This document shows, piece after piece, positions 51,000-59,237 of a stretch of 64,000 nucleotides of DNA (positions are counted from its first letter, which is position 1; each line of letters starts with the position of its first letter). The stretch lies in NCBI RefSeq assembly GCF_042664895.1, contig NZ_JBHTBQ010000044.1, positions 1 to 64,000 of the forward strand, written 5' to 3'. The notes below the pieces were generated by a model, which saw only the letters and a program-made list of their open reading frames with translations, did no database searches and was not told the origin of the DNA. The position numbers and the translations under genes are program-made. Source of the DNA: Iodobacter arcticus (GTDB taxonomy: Bacteria > Pseudomonadota > Gammaproteobacteria > Burkholderiales > Chitinibacteraceae).

Positions 51000-53270
51000 C
51001 TAGTCTCTGGCTGCAGCTTCTACTGCGGCCAAAGCCGACATATTGACAATGCGGCGTACTGAAGCCGTTGGCGTCAGAATATGCACTGGCGCAGCCAAGC
51101 CCATTAACATCGGGCCAATCGTTACGCCATCACCGCTAGTCATTTTCAATAAATTGAAGGAGATATTGGCGGAATCCAGATTAGGCATAATCAATAGATT
51201 TGCCTCACCTTTCAGTGTGGATGTTGGAAATACTTGCTGACGTACGGCTGCAGACAAAGCGGCATCGCCATGCATTTCGCCATCGACTTCCAGATCTGGC
51301 GCGCGTTCACGCAAGATGGCCAATGTAGCGCGCATTTTACGTGCCGATGGCGTATCCATGCTGCCAAAATTAGAGTGGCTCAGCAAGGCAACCTTAGGCT
51401 GAATACCAAATTTACGCACGGTATCGGCGGCCATCAGGGTAATCTCGGCCAATTCTTCAGGATTTGGATCGTGATTAACGTAAGTATCTGTGATAAATAC
51501 ATTGCCCGTTGGCAAGAGCAAGGCATTCATTGCCGCAGTGACTTTGGCACCTTTACGTAAGCCCAAAACATTGCTGACATACCAGTGGTGTCGCTGATAC
51601 TGACCATAAGTACCGCAAATCATGGCATCCGCTTCACCACGCTTTAGCATCAATGCACCGATCAGCGTAGTTTTACGACGAACTTCAGCTTTGGCTAGCT
51701 CTTCTGCCACACCGCGACGCTTCATAATGTCGTGGTATTCCATCCAGTATTCGCGGAAACGCGGGTCGTCTTCTTGATTACACAGCTGAAAATCTACACC
51801 TGCTTTAATTCGCAAGCCGAGCTTTTCAATGCGATTTTCAATAATGGCAGGGCGGCCAATAATAATCGGCTGGCAAATGCCCATATCAACTACTTCTTGT
51901 ACAGCATGCAAGACACGCTCGTCTTCACCCTCGCAGAAAATGACCCGTTTATTGGCTTTTTTCGCGGCAGTAAAGACTGGGCGCATAAATAAATTTGATT
52001 TGTATACGAATTGCGTCAGCTCTTCGATATACACGCTCCAGTCTTCAATCGGGCGGGTTGCAACGCCTGATTCCATTGCCGCACGTGCTACAGCAGGGGC
52101 AATTTTGATAATCAGACGTGGGTCGAAGGGTTTTGGAATCAGGTAATCAGGGCCAAAGCTTAAATTCTGGCCACCGTATGCATCGGCAACGACATCGGAT
52201 TGCTCAGCATGTGCCAATTCAGCAATCGCATTCACCGCAGCATGCTTCATCGCTTCATTAATCGTGGTCGCGCCAACATCTAGCGCCCCACGGAAAATAA
52301 ACGGGAAGCAAAGTACATTATTAACTTGGTTTGGGTAATCCGAGCGGCCAGTACAAACAATCGCATCGCTGCGTGCGGCACGCGCATCCGGCGGGGTGAT
52401 TTCTGGATCAGGATTAGCCAGCGCTAAAATCAGCGGGGTAGCTGACATAAGCTGAATCATATCGCCGGTAACAAGACCCGCGCCTGACAGACCCAGGAAG
52501 ATATCCGCACCCACCAGTGCATCTTTAAGCGTGCGTGATTCTGTGGTTTGCGCGTAGCGCTGTTTGGTTTCATCCAGCGGGCCGCGGCCTACAAAAATCA
52601 CACCTTTGGAATCGCAAACGGTCACGTTTTCACGTTTTACACCTAAGGATATCAGTAAGTCTAAACAAGCAATGGCCGCCGCACCGGCACCTGAGGCCAC
52701 TAGTTTTACTTCGTCAATTTTCTTGCCGATCAAACGTAAGCCATTTTTAACGGCAGCACCCACAATAATCGCAGTGCCATGCTGGTCGTCGTGAAAGACG
52801 GGGATTTTCATCCGCTCACGCAGCATTTTTTCAACGTAGAAGCATTCTGGCGCTTTAATGTCTTCTAAGTTAATCCCGCCGAAAGTGGGCTCAAGCGAGG
52901 CAATGATTTCAACGAGCTTTACAGGGTCTTTTTCATCGATTTCGATATCGAATACATCAATTCCGGCGAATTTTTTAAATAAAACGCCTTTCCCTTCCAT
53001 GACTGGCTTGCTCGCCAACGGGCCGATATCGCCTAGGCCGAGTACTGCAGTGCCATTGGTGATGACCGCGACTAAATTGCCTCGCGCAGTAAGGTTGCGC
53101 GCTTCGTTAGGATCTTCAACGATGGCATCGCATGCAGCCGCAACGCCTGGAGAGTAAGCCAGCGCTAAATCGCGTTGGCTTGATAAAGCCTTAGTAGGCA
53201 TAACCTGAATCTTACCTGGCTTAGGAAAGCGGTGATATTCGAGGGCTTTCTTGCGAATTTCTTCGTCCAT
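51000..53270 (-). CDS. maeB: NADP-dependent malic enzyme with phosphotransacetylase-like domain
   Basis: MaeB decarboxylates malate to pyruvate and makes NADPH, useful for PHA and lipid synthesis. The 756 residues have the malic domain ('ALAYSPGVAAACDAIVEDP', 'FHDDQHGTAIIVGAAVKNG'), the NAD(P)-binding domain and, from about residue 425, a PTA-like domain ('RVIFCEGEDERVLHA', 'LIMPNLDSANISFNLLK') that senses acetyl-CoA in E. coli MaeB. The ATG at 53270 has AAGGGATAC upstream; the frame opens at 53288. Confidence 0.95.
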   Translation of the reverse strand: MDEEIRKKALEYHRFPKPGKIQVMPTKALSSQRDLALAYSPGVAAACDAIVEDPNEARNLTARGNLVAVITNGTAVLGLGDIGPLASKPVMEGKGVLFKKFAGIDVFDIEIDEKDPVKLVEIIASLEPTFGGINLEDIKAPECFYVEKMLRERMKIPVFHDDQHGTAIIVGAAVKNGLRLIGKKIDEVKLVASGAGAAAIACLDLLISLGVKRENVTVCDSKGVIFVGRGPLDETKQRYAQTTESRTLKDALVGADIFLGLSGAGLVTGDMIQLMSATPLILALANPDPEITPPDARAARSDAIVCTGRSDYPNQVNNVLCFPFIFRGALDVGATTINEAMKHAAVNAIAELAHAEQSDVVADAYGGQNLSFGPDYLIPKPFDPRLIIKIAPAVARAAMESGVATRPIEDWSVYIEELTQFVYKSNLFMRPVFTAAKKANKRVIFCEGEDERVLHAVQEVVDMGICQPIIIGRPAIIENRIEKLGLRIKAGVDFQLCNQEDDPRFREYWMEYHDIMKRRGVAEELAKAEVRRKTTLIGALMLKRGEADAMICGTYGQYQRHHWYVSNVLGLRKGAKVTAAMNALLLPTGNVFITDTYVNHDPNPEELAEITLMAADTVRKFGIQPKVALLSHSNFGSMDTPSARKMRATLAILRERAPDLEVDGEMHGDAALSAAVRQQVFPTSTLKGEANLLIMPNLDSANISFNLLKMTSGDGVTIGPMLMGLAAPVHILTPTASVRRIVNMSALAAVEAAARD

Positions 53271-53367
53271 ATTTGTATCCCTTGTCAAAAACTGATGTTC
53301 GGCTTAGATGCTGTGCTTTCTTTAAGCATGTTGTAATCAGGTGTTTCAGTAGTTGTTAAAATTGTGT

Positions 53368-56300
53368 TTAAAACTTAACAGAAACTGATTCATTTCCTAG
53401 CCAGCTTTTTAATTCTGCCAGTAATTCATCGTGCAATGTAATTCTCCAGCTTTCACCCAGTGAAAGAGTGCAGGCTGCGTCTGTATTTTGGTAATCCACT
53501 TCAACGGGGCACTCTCCACCACGGTGCAGCGCCAGCAAGTTTTTAAGACGCTGGGCATCCATGCCTTGGCGCATTCCCAGTGTCATGCTGCGCGCAAAAC
53601 GGCTGCGCGCTTCTGCAATATCATAAATGGTATCTGCAATAATGCGTAAGCCTCCTGAAAACCGATCTTCGGAAACCTTGCCTTCAATCACTAAGAGCGT
53701 GTCTTCTTTAATTTTGTTCCGGTTGGCTTCAAATACTTCGGAATAAACCGTGACATCACGGCGTGATTTGCCATCATCCAAGGTCACAAAAGCCATTCGG
53801 CCACGCTCGCCGTTTTTAATTCTTAAGCCACTCACAATGCCGGTCATCATTTGTGGCGTGCGGCTTGGCTCTAAGCGCTCTAAAGACGATTTAATAAACT
53901 GGCGAATGCCTTTGGCGTGGGCATCAAAAGGGTGGCCGGAAATATAAAAACCAACTGCATTTTTTTCTTCGGCCAGCTTTACCCGCTCATCCCATAGAGG
54001 CGCTTCAATAATGGCCACTTGGGGCACATCAACGGCTTCGAGCATATCAAACAGACTGGATTGATTTTTATTGGCTGATTCGCTTTCAGCCAAAGCCATC
54101 GCCTGCTCTACATTGGCCAAAAGGCGAGCACGATGATCATCGATCTGATCAAATGCCCCCGCACGAATCAAGGCTTCTAAAGTACGTTTATTGACTTCGC
54201 GCTTTTCGGTGCGGCGGCAAAAATCATATAAATCAGTGAATGGGCCGTTGGTTTCTCGCTCGCGCACAATCATTTGCACGGCAGATTCACCTACACCTTT
54301 GATTGCACCAAGTGCATAGCGTATTTCCTTGCGTGAAACGGGCACAAACTTATGAAAGCTGTGATTCACGTCGGGCGGCAATAAAGTCAGTTTATTGGTT
54401 TCGACGCTATCGTCATAAAACACTTTAAGCTGATCGGTATTGTCGAGCTCCGAGCTCATGGTGGCGGCCATAAACGCCGCGCAGTGATGCGCTTTTAGCC
54501 AAGCAGTATGGTAGGAAACCACCGCGTAAGCTGCCGTGTGCGATTTATTAAAACCGTACTCGGCAAACTTCGCCATCAAGTCAAATAGCTGCTCGGCAAG
54601 CTTAGGGTTGTAGCCTTTTAGCGCCGCACCTTCAGCGATTTTTTCGCGGTGCTTAGCCATTTCATCGGCGTTTTTCTTCCCCATGGCGCGGCGTAACATA
54701 TCCGCACCACCGAGGGTATAGCCACCGATAATTTGCGAAATCTGCATCACCTGCTCTTGATATACGATCACACCGTAAGTGGGGTCGAGGCAAGCTGTCA
54801 GGTCTGGGTGAAAGTAATCAACTTCTTCTAACTTGTTTTTACGGTTAATAAAGGTATCCACCATCCCCGAGCCCAATGGGCCAGGACGATAGAGCGCCAA
54901 TACCGCAATAATATCTTCAAAACGGTCTGGCTTTAGCTTGGCCAGCAGCCGCTTCATTCCGTCCGATTCCACCTGAAACACGGCGGTGGTGTTGGCATCC
55001 CTAAAGACTTTATAAGCGGCAGGGTCTTCAAAACCGAGCAGCATTAAATCGGGAGCGCTGCCTTCCATATCGCGGATATAGCTTAATGCCAGCTCAATAA
55101 TGGTTAAGTTGCGCAGACCCAAAAAGTCGAACTTAACCAGACCGATTTTTTCAACATCGTCTTTGTCGAGCATCGAAACCGGTGCCGAATCCGCACCAGA
55201 AGCTAAGTAAATCGGGCAAAAATCGGTGATCTTGCCGGGCGCAATCAAGACGCCCCCTGCGTGCATGCCGATATTGCGCGTAATTCCTTCCAGCTTTTTA
55301 GCCAGCACCCACAGCTCTTTCACTTCGTCTTCAGTTTCAACGCGCTGCTTTAAAATGGGCTCCATTTCCAGCGCGTCATCCAGGCTATATTGCTTGCCGG
55401 GCGCAGCAGGGATCAGCTTGGATAAGCCATCACAAAACATATAGGGCAGATCAAGCACACGGCCCACATCGCGTACCACAGCCTTGGCGGCCATCGTGCC
55501 AAAAGTAGCAATCTGGCTGACCGCCTCAACGCCATACTTCTCACGCACATATTCAATGACCCGCCAGCGGTTTTCCTGACAAAAATCGATATCGAAGTCG
55601 GGCATGGAAACGCGTTCAGGATTCAGAAAACGCTCAAACAGCAGGGCATAGGCCGTAGGGTCGATATCGGTAATGCCCATGCTGTAAGCAACTAAGGACC
55701 CAGCTCCCGATCCACGGCCGGGACCAACAGGACAGCCATTGTGCTTGGCCCAGATAATAAAGTCGGCAACGATCAGGAAGTAACCTGGAAAGCCCATTTG
55801 CACAATGGTATCGGTTTCAAACTTGAGCCGATCTAAATAACGCGGGCGCTCGGCATCACGCTTGGTTTCATCCGGATAAAGTAGTTGCAATCGGGTTTCT
55901 AAGCCGCGTTTGGCTTCAAAAACAAGAAAATCATCCAGCGTCATGCCGTCAGGCGTAGGAAAATCCGGCAAATAGTTTTTGCCGAGCGTAACTGATAAAT
56001 TACAGCGCTCGGCAATCGCCACACTATTGGCGAGGGCTTGCGGCACATCGGCAAACAGCTCGGCCATCTCGGCCGTAGATTTAAAATATTGCTCTTCGGT
56101 AAAGAGGCGAGGGCGGCGCTTATCCGACACCATATTGCCTTCGGCAATACAAACACGCGCTTCGTGTGCCTTGTAATCATCCCTATCCATAAACTGCACA
56201 GGGTGGGTAGCCACAACGGGTAAATCCAGATCTGATGCTAAATCCAAGTGTCCTTGCACGCTAGGCTCGCACGTTGGAAAGCCCGTGCGTTGCAGCTCCA

Positions 56301-56805
56301 GATAGAAACGATCAGGAAAGGTATCTGCCCACCAGAGCGTTGCTGCCAGAGCCGCATCGTATTGCCCGGCAATCAGAAGTTGGCCAATTTCACCCAGCCC
56401 TGCGCCTGATAGACAAATTAGCTCGCTGTTATCGCCGTTCGTGAGCCATTCTTTTTTAAGCTCGGCACGACCACGGTATTGGTTATTACGAAAAGCATTC
56501 GATAGCAGATCGCAAAGGCGGCCATAGCCTGCTCGGCTTTTGCAAATCAGCAGAATACGAAAGGGCGTGTCCCGATCGTCTGGGTTCTCTATCCAGGCAT
56601 CAATACCGACGATGGGTTTAATTCCGGCCTCGCGACAGGCTTTATAGTGTTTCACCATGCCGAAAAGGTTCATTAAATCCGAAACGCCAAGCGCAGGCAT
56701 GCCGCCTGACTTGGCCGCTTTCACCGCATCATTAAGGCGGACGATGCCATCGGTGACTGAAAACTCGGAGTGGAGACGTAAATGGATAAAGGAGGGCGAA
56801 TTCAT
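53368..56805 (-). CDS. dnaE: DNA polymerase III subunit alpha
   Basis: DnaE is the replicative polymerase. The 1145 residues start with a PHP domain ('FIHLRLHSEFSVTDGIVR'). The polymerase core has 'GPGRGSGAGSLVAYSMG' and the catalytic 'MPDFDIDF' near residue 400, with the third Asp further on. The fingers ('GGADMLRRAMGKK', 'FNKSHTAAYAVVSYHTAWLK') and the C-terminal HhH and OB-fold domains follow. Length fits the DnaE1 class. It is divergent from the YjfB-like gene. Confidence 0.97.
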   Translation of the reverse strand: MNSPSFIHLRLHSEFSVTDGIVRLNDAVKAAKSGGMPALGVSDLMNLFGMVKHYKACREAGIKPIVGIDAWIENPDDRDTPFRILLICKSRAGYGRLCDLLSNAFRNNQYRGRAELKKEWLTNGDNSELICLSGAGLGEIGQLLIAGQYDAALAATLWWADTFPDRFYLELQRTGFPTCEPSVQGHLDLASDLDLPVVATHPVQFMDRDDYKAHEARVCIAEGNMVSDKRRPRLFTEEQYFKSTAEMAELFADVPQALANSVAIAERCNLSVTLGKNYLPDFPTPDGMTLDDFLVFEAKRGLETRLQLLYPDETKRDAERPRYLDRLKFETDTIVQMGFPGYFLIVADFIIWAKHNGCPVGPGRGSGAGSLVAYSMGITDIDPTAYALLFERFLNPERVSMPDFDIDFCQENRWRVIEYVREKYGVEAVSQIATFGTMAAKAVVRDVGRVLDLPYMFCDGLSKLIPAAPGKQYSLDDALEMEPILKQRVETEDEVKELWVLAKKLEGITRNIGMHAGGVLIAPGKITDFCPIYLASGADSAPVSMLDKDDVEKIGLVKFDFLGLRNLTIIELALSYIRDMEGSAPDLMLLGFEDPAAYKVFRDANTTAVFQVESDGMKRLLAKLKPDRFEDIIAVLALYRPGPLGSGMVDTFINRKNKLEEVDYFHPDLTACLDPTYGVIVYQEQVMQISQIIGGYTLGGADMLRRAMGKKNADEMAKHREKIAEGAALKGYNPKLAEQLFDLMAKFAEYGFNKSHTAAYAVVSYHTAWLKAHHCAAFMAATMSSELDNTDQLKVFYDDSVETNKLTLLPPDVNHSFHKFVPVSRKEIRYALGAIKGVGESAVQMIVRERETNGPFTDLYDFCRRTEKREVNKRTLEALIRAGAFDQIDDHRARLLANVEQAMALAESESANKNQSSLFDMLEAVDVPQVAIIEAPLWDERVKLAEEKNAVGFYISGHPFDAHAKGIRQFIKSSLERLEPSRTPQMMTGIVSGLRIKNGERGRMAFVTLDDGKSRRDVTVYSEVFEANRNKIKEDTLLVIEGKVSEDRFSGGLRIIADTIYDIAEARSRFARSMTLGMRQGMDAQRLKNLLALHRGGECPVEVDYQNTDAACTLSLGESWRITLHDELLAELKSWLGNESVSVKF

Positions 56806-56928
56806 GCGCGCATTTTATCACTCATCAGCCGCGAAGCGGCTCAAAGATGGAGTAGATAATTTCACGCAGAAAATAAAGCGGCCCAATGCTAGAATGGGAG
56901 TCAACAAATCCTTGCTTAGAGGTGATTT

Positions 56929-57114
56929 ATGGATGTTTCCGCAGCAAGTGCCAGTGGCGCTGCAACCGTGCAAAGCACTGCAGCCCTTATGGTGATGAAA
57001 AAAACCATGGATATTCAAGCACAATCAGCGCTTAGCTTGCTTGATGCCGTGCCTGCTGCACCTAAATACAACAACCCCGCAGGGCTTGGAAGCGTTGTAG
57101 ATACAAGGGCTTAG
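56929..57114 (+). CDS. YjfB-like putative motility protein
   Basis: A 61-residue Ala/Ser-rich protein beginning MDVSAASASGAATVQ, with a central helix 'ALMVMKKTMDIQAQSALSLL' and a C-terminal 'NPAGLGSVVDTRA'. This matches the YjfB/putative motility protein family (Pfam YjfB_motility), whose role is unknown. GAGGTGA upstream is a very good ribosome-binding site, which supports a real gene. It sits between dnaE (divergent) and the phasin promoter. A -10-like TAGAAT lies at 56890-56895. Confidence 0.75.
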   Translation: MDVSAASASGAATVQSTAALMVMKKTMDIQAQSALSLLDAVPAAPKYNNPAGLGSVVDTRA

Positions 57115-57143
57115 CTCTGTTTTTGTGTTGGAATTTGAATATT

Positions 57144-57159
57144 TTGTTGCACTGCACAA
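57144..57159. promoter_or_regulatory. Upstream PhaR-like operator of phaP
   Basis: TTGTTGCACTGCACAA: a dyad built on TGCA-C-TGCA, identical over 16 bases to a second copy at 57203-57218. It ends six bases before the -35 box. TGC/GCA dyads of this type are known binding sites of PhaR, the PHA-responsive repressor of phasin genes; the protein itself is not encoded in this window. Confidence 0.75.
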
Positions 57160-57165
57160 AATTGT

Positions 57166-57194
57166 TTGACTCCCCTGAATGGTGCATTCATAAT
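57166..57194 (+). promoter_or_regulatory. Sigma70 promoter of phaP
   Basis: A -35 TTGACT (57166-57171) and a -10 CATAAT (57189-57194) with a 17-base spacer. Each box is one base from consensus. The start point would be near 57201, at the edge of the downstream operator. Confidence 0.75.
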
Positions 57195-57202
57195 GAATTG
57201 CA

Positions 57203-57218
57203 TTGTTGCACTGCACAA
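57203..57218. promoter_or_regulatory. Downstream PhaR-like operator of phaP
   Basis: The second exact copy of TTGTTGCACTGCACAA, centred 59 bases (just under six helical turns) from the first and lying at about +3 to +18. A bound repressor here would block the polymerase, and the spacing would allow contact with the upstream site. Confidence 0.75.
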
Positions 57219-57231
57219 CCGGAGAAAAACC

Positions 57232-57798
57232 ATGTTCAAAGACCTATTTAAAGCCCCACAATTCAACACCACACAATTTGCGGACCTAAGCCAAGCCAAT
57301 CTGAACAAAACACTACGTCTGACCAATATTGCATTGAGCAGCGTAGAGCGTTTAGTTAATCTGCAAATTGGTATCACTCGTGATTTGATGGCAGAGCACG
57401 CAGAAACAACGAAAGCGCTTTCAAGCGTAAAAGATGTACAAGGCTTGGTGGCATTTCAGCGTCAGCTTGCTCAGCCATCCGTAGAAAAAAGTATGTCGGT
57501 GGCTCGTAATGTATTTGATGCGGCAAGTGCAACTCAGCAAGAACTCAACAGCCTGATCGAAGAACAAGTTTTAGAATTCAACAAAAACCTGCTGGCTACT
57601 TTAGATAAAGCCACTGAAAACGCACCAGCAGGCTCAGGCGTTGCTGTAAACGCATTGCGTAATGTCGTTGAAACTGCCAGCAATACCTATGATACAGTAA
57701 GCAAAACAGGTCAAAAAATTGCATCTGAACTGGTAAGCGCAACTGTAAATGCAGCTGAAGCAGGCGCAAAAGTGGTTGCAACAAAAGCAGCAGCATAA
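57232..57798 (+). CDS. phaP: Phasin (PHA granule surface protein)
   Basis: Phasins coat polyhydroxyalkanoate granules and set their number and size. The 188 residues are almost wholly amphipathic helix with few aromatic residues; 'LRLTNIALSSVERLVNLQIG' and 'VARNVFDAASATQQELNSLI' are typical of the phasin_2 family. The C-terminus is Ala/Lys-rich ('AGAKVVATKAAA'). The frame opens at 57166, but the ATG at 57232 follows CCGGAGAAAAAC. The promoter is flanked by two operator copies. A strong terminator follows. Confidence 0.93.
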   Translation: MFKDLFKAPQFNTTQFADLSQANLNKTLRLTNIALSSVERLVNLQIGITRDLMAEHAETTKALSSVKDVQGLVAFQRQLAQPSVEKSMSVARNVFDAASATQQELNSLIEEQVLEFNKNLLATLDKATENAPAGSGVAVNALRNVVETASNTYDTVSKTGQKIASELVSATVNAAEAGAKVVATKAAA

Positions 57799-57816
57799 CT
57801 TATTTGCTTTAGCCGT

Positions 57817-57845
57817 AAAAAAAGACACCGCTGGTGTCTTTTTTT
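57817..57845. terminator. Bidirectional terminator phaP / AT-hook gene
   Basis: AAAAAAAGACACC (57817-57829) and GGTGTCTTTTTTT (57833-57845) form a perfect 13-bp stem with a GCT loop. A and T runs on the two sides suit both convergent genes. Confidence 0.93.
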
Positions 57846-57858
57846 GCATTTAATTTAC

Positions 57859-58143
57859 TTAAAGTTGCTCAATCAATCGATCTAGCAGTTGGCCCATTGT
57901 CAGGCCTTGTTCCGCGGCAACCCGTTTTAATTTTTCACGCGTTGCAATATCTACCATTGCATTAAATTGCACTGGTGTCGTTAAACTCATATTTTTTAAA
58001 CCTGCTTGGAAGCGCGCTTTTCTACTGGCTCTCTGGCGCTCGGCAGCCGTCATCGCCCGCTCGCCAAGAGGAGGGCGGCCACGTCGCTTGGCTGTTGGCA
58101 TGCCAGGAAGTTCAGCTGTTTTAGTATCTTCGATCTGACGCAT
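57859..58143 (-). CDS. Small AT-hook/ribbon-helix-helix-like DNA-binding protein
   Basis: A 94-residue basic protein. Residues 19-28 contain an AT-hook core ('KRRGRPPLGE'), followed by a basic helix 'TAAERQRASRKARFQAG'; the C-terminal half ('TPVQFNAMVDIATREKLKRV' then 'GLTMGQLLDRLIEQL') looks like a ribbon-helix-helix dimerisation fold. Similar proteins occur on plasmids and chromosomes as small regulators. It is convergent with phaP and shares its terminator; its target is unknown. Confidence 0.65.
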   Translation of the reverse strand: MRQIEDTKTAELPGMPTAKRRGRPPLGERAMTAAERQRASRKARFQAGLKNMSLTTPVQFNAMVDIATREKLKRVAAEQGLTMGQLLDRLIEQL

Positions 58144-58738
58144 ATTACTTTGTGATCATTTAAGGCGGACGCCATTTTAGTGACTGATTGTATCTCTTGT
58201 CACGTTTTGAATGTGTGGCTTTTACCTTAGGCAATAGATTGACAAGTGTAAACGCTAATAGAACAAAGGCATGGCGAGCAACTTGTCCCAATTAATCCTT
58301 CTTAAAAAAACCAAACTCGCGTTATAAAACAATCAAATGCGCTTGTTTTTCTCGCTAAAAAACAAGGCAAACACGCACTCGCCCAATTTATACCGCAAAT
58401 ATGGCTGATAAATATTGTAGTTTAAAGCCCCATAAATAAACTGAGCAGCGGTGTGGTTTTTTAAGCGCTTAAAGAAACATCTATTGTGTAGAACGGATAC
58501 GTAATATTGTTCTTTTAATTTTATAAGGCACAATATTGTATCTAAGCGACTCTGCGAGGGAAGGGAGATGTCTATAATGAATGATGTATTTAAATGTAGC
58601 TCGATTACCCTATGAGCAGATTTAATGCAGAAAACAAGAGGGTTTTACTCTTTACCTAAGGGGTAACCTTAAGCAAAATCAAAAAAAATCGTGCCACATT
58701 GCTATAAGCTACATAGTGCACTCACTAAAGCTAGGCTC
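58144..58738. other. 595-base AT-rich intergenic region with palindromes
   Basis: The second-longest stretch here without a convincing gene lies between the AT-hook gene and the cus operon. It contains a perfect 14-bp palindrome TTTAAGCGCTTAAA (58460-58473), the palindrome ACAATATTGT (58530-58539), a TATAAT at 58573-58578 without a matching -35, and TTACC-TAAG-GGGTAA (58652-58665) about 75 bases before the first cus gene. A minus-strand frame of 66 codons (58333-58533) has no clear ribosome-binding site. The last dyad could be a metal-responsive operator, but it does not match a known CueR or CusR box. Confidence 0.4.
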
Positions 58739-59134
58739 ATGAAATATCGCTTTTTAGCTCATCCGCTCGCCGTTTTGCTGATAATGATCTTGCTGACTTT
58801 TAGCCAGTTCGTTGTGGCGGCTTATGCTTGTGCGGATGCACTAGCCAGCTTACCTAAGGCCCCAGCGATGGTGCAAATGGCCGATATGAGCGATTGTGTT
58901 GATATGAAAGCCAGCCAGCAGCCCTTGGTGTGTAAGGCGCATTGCCAAAAAGATTCGCAATCAGAAGCCCATAAAACACCTAATCTGCCTACTCCACAGC
59001 TATTCACCCTGTTCCAGCTTGCGCCTTTAGTCGATAGCTATTTACCGATGCCCAATCAGCAATTAGCCGCACCGCCTGCATTACTCGCCTCCTCTGTGCC
59101 CTTACGCATCCAATACCAAGTCTTTCGTAACTAG
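58739..59134 (+). CDS. Small exported Cys/Met/His protein of the metal-efflux operon
   Basis: The 131-residue product has a signal-like N-terminal helix ('FLAHPLAVLLIMILLTFSQF', then VVAAYACADA), followed by a segment with several potential metal ligands ('MVQMADMSDCVDMKASQQPL', then VCKAHCQKDSQSEAH). Small proteins of this kind often begin Cus/Czc-type operons in betaproteobacteria; their role is not established. The frame opens at 58691, but the ATG at 58739 begins at the signal sequence. The next gene is cusC, 103 bases away. Confidence 0.6.
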   Translation: MKYRFLAHPLAVLLIMILLTFSQFVVAAYACADALASLPKAPAMVQMADMSDCVDMKASQQPLVCKAHCQKDSQSEAHKTPNLPTPQLFTLFQLAPLVDSYLPMPNQQLAAPPALLASSVPLRIQYQVFRN

Positions 59135-59237
59135 CCTGTTTCTCTGATCCATTTGAACATCACCATGACAGCGGTGCGTCTTCGCTCGCCCTCACGTCTT
59201 GGTGTTTCGTATTCAGTTTAGATTTGGAGAAATACCC

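Noticed and set aside
58333..58533. 66-codon minus-strand frame in the intergenic region
   Set aside because: No clear ribosome-binding site and no recognised family. It may be a remnant but cannot be supported.
58651..58679. CueR- or CusR-type copper box before the cus operon
   Set aside because: A dyad is present, but it does not match the ACCTTCC...GGAAGGT CueR pattern or the CusR inverted repeat as I know them; kept only as an unnamed dyad.
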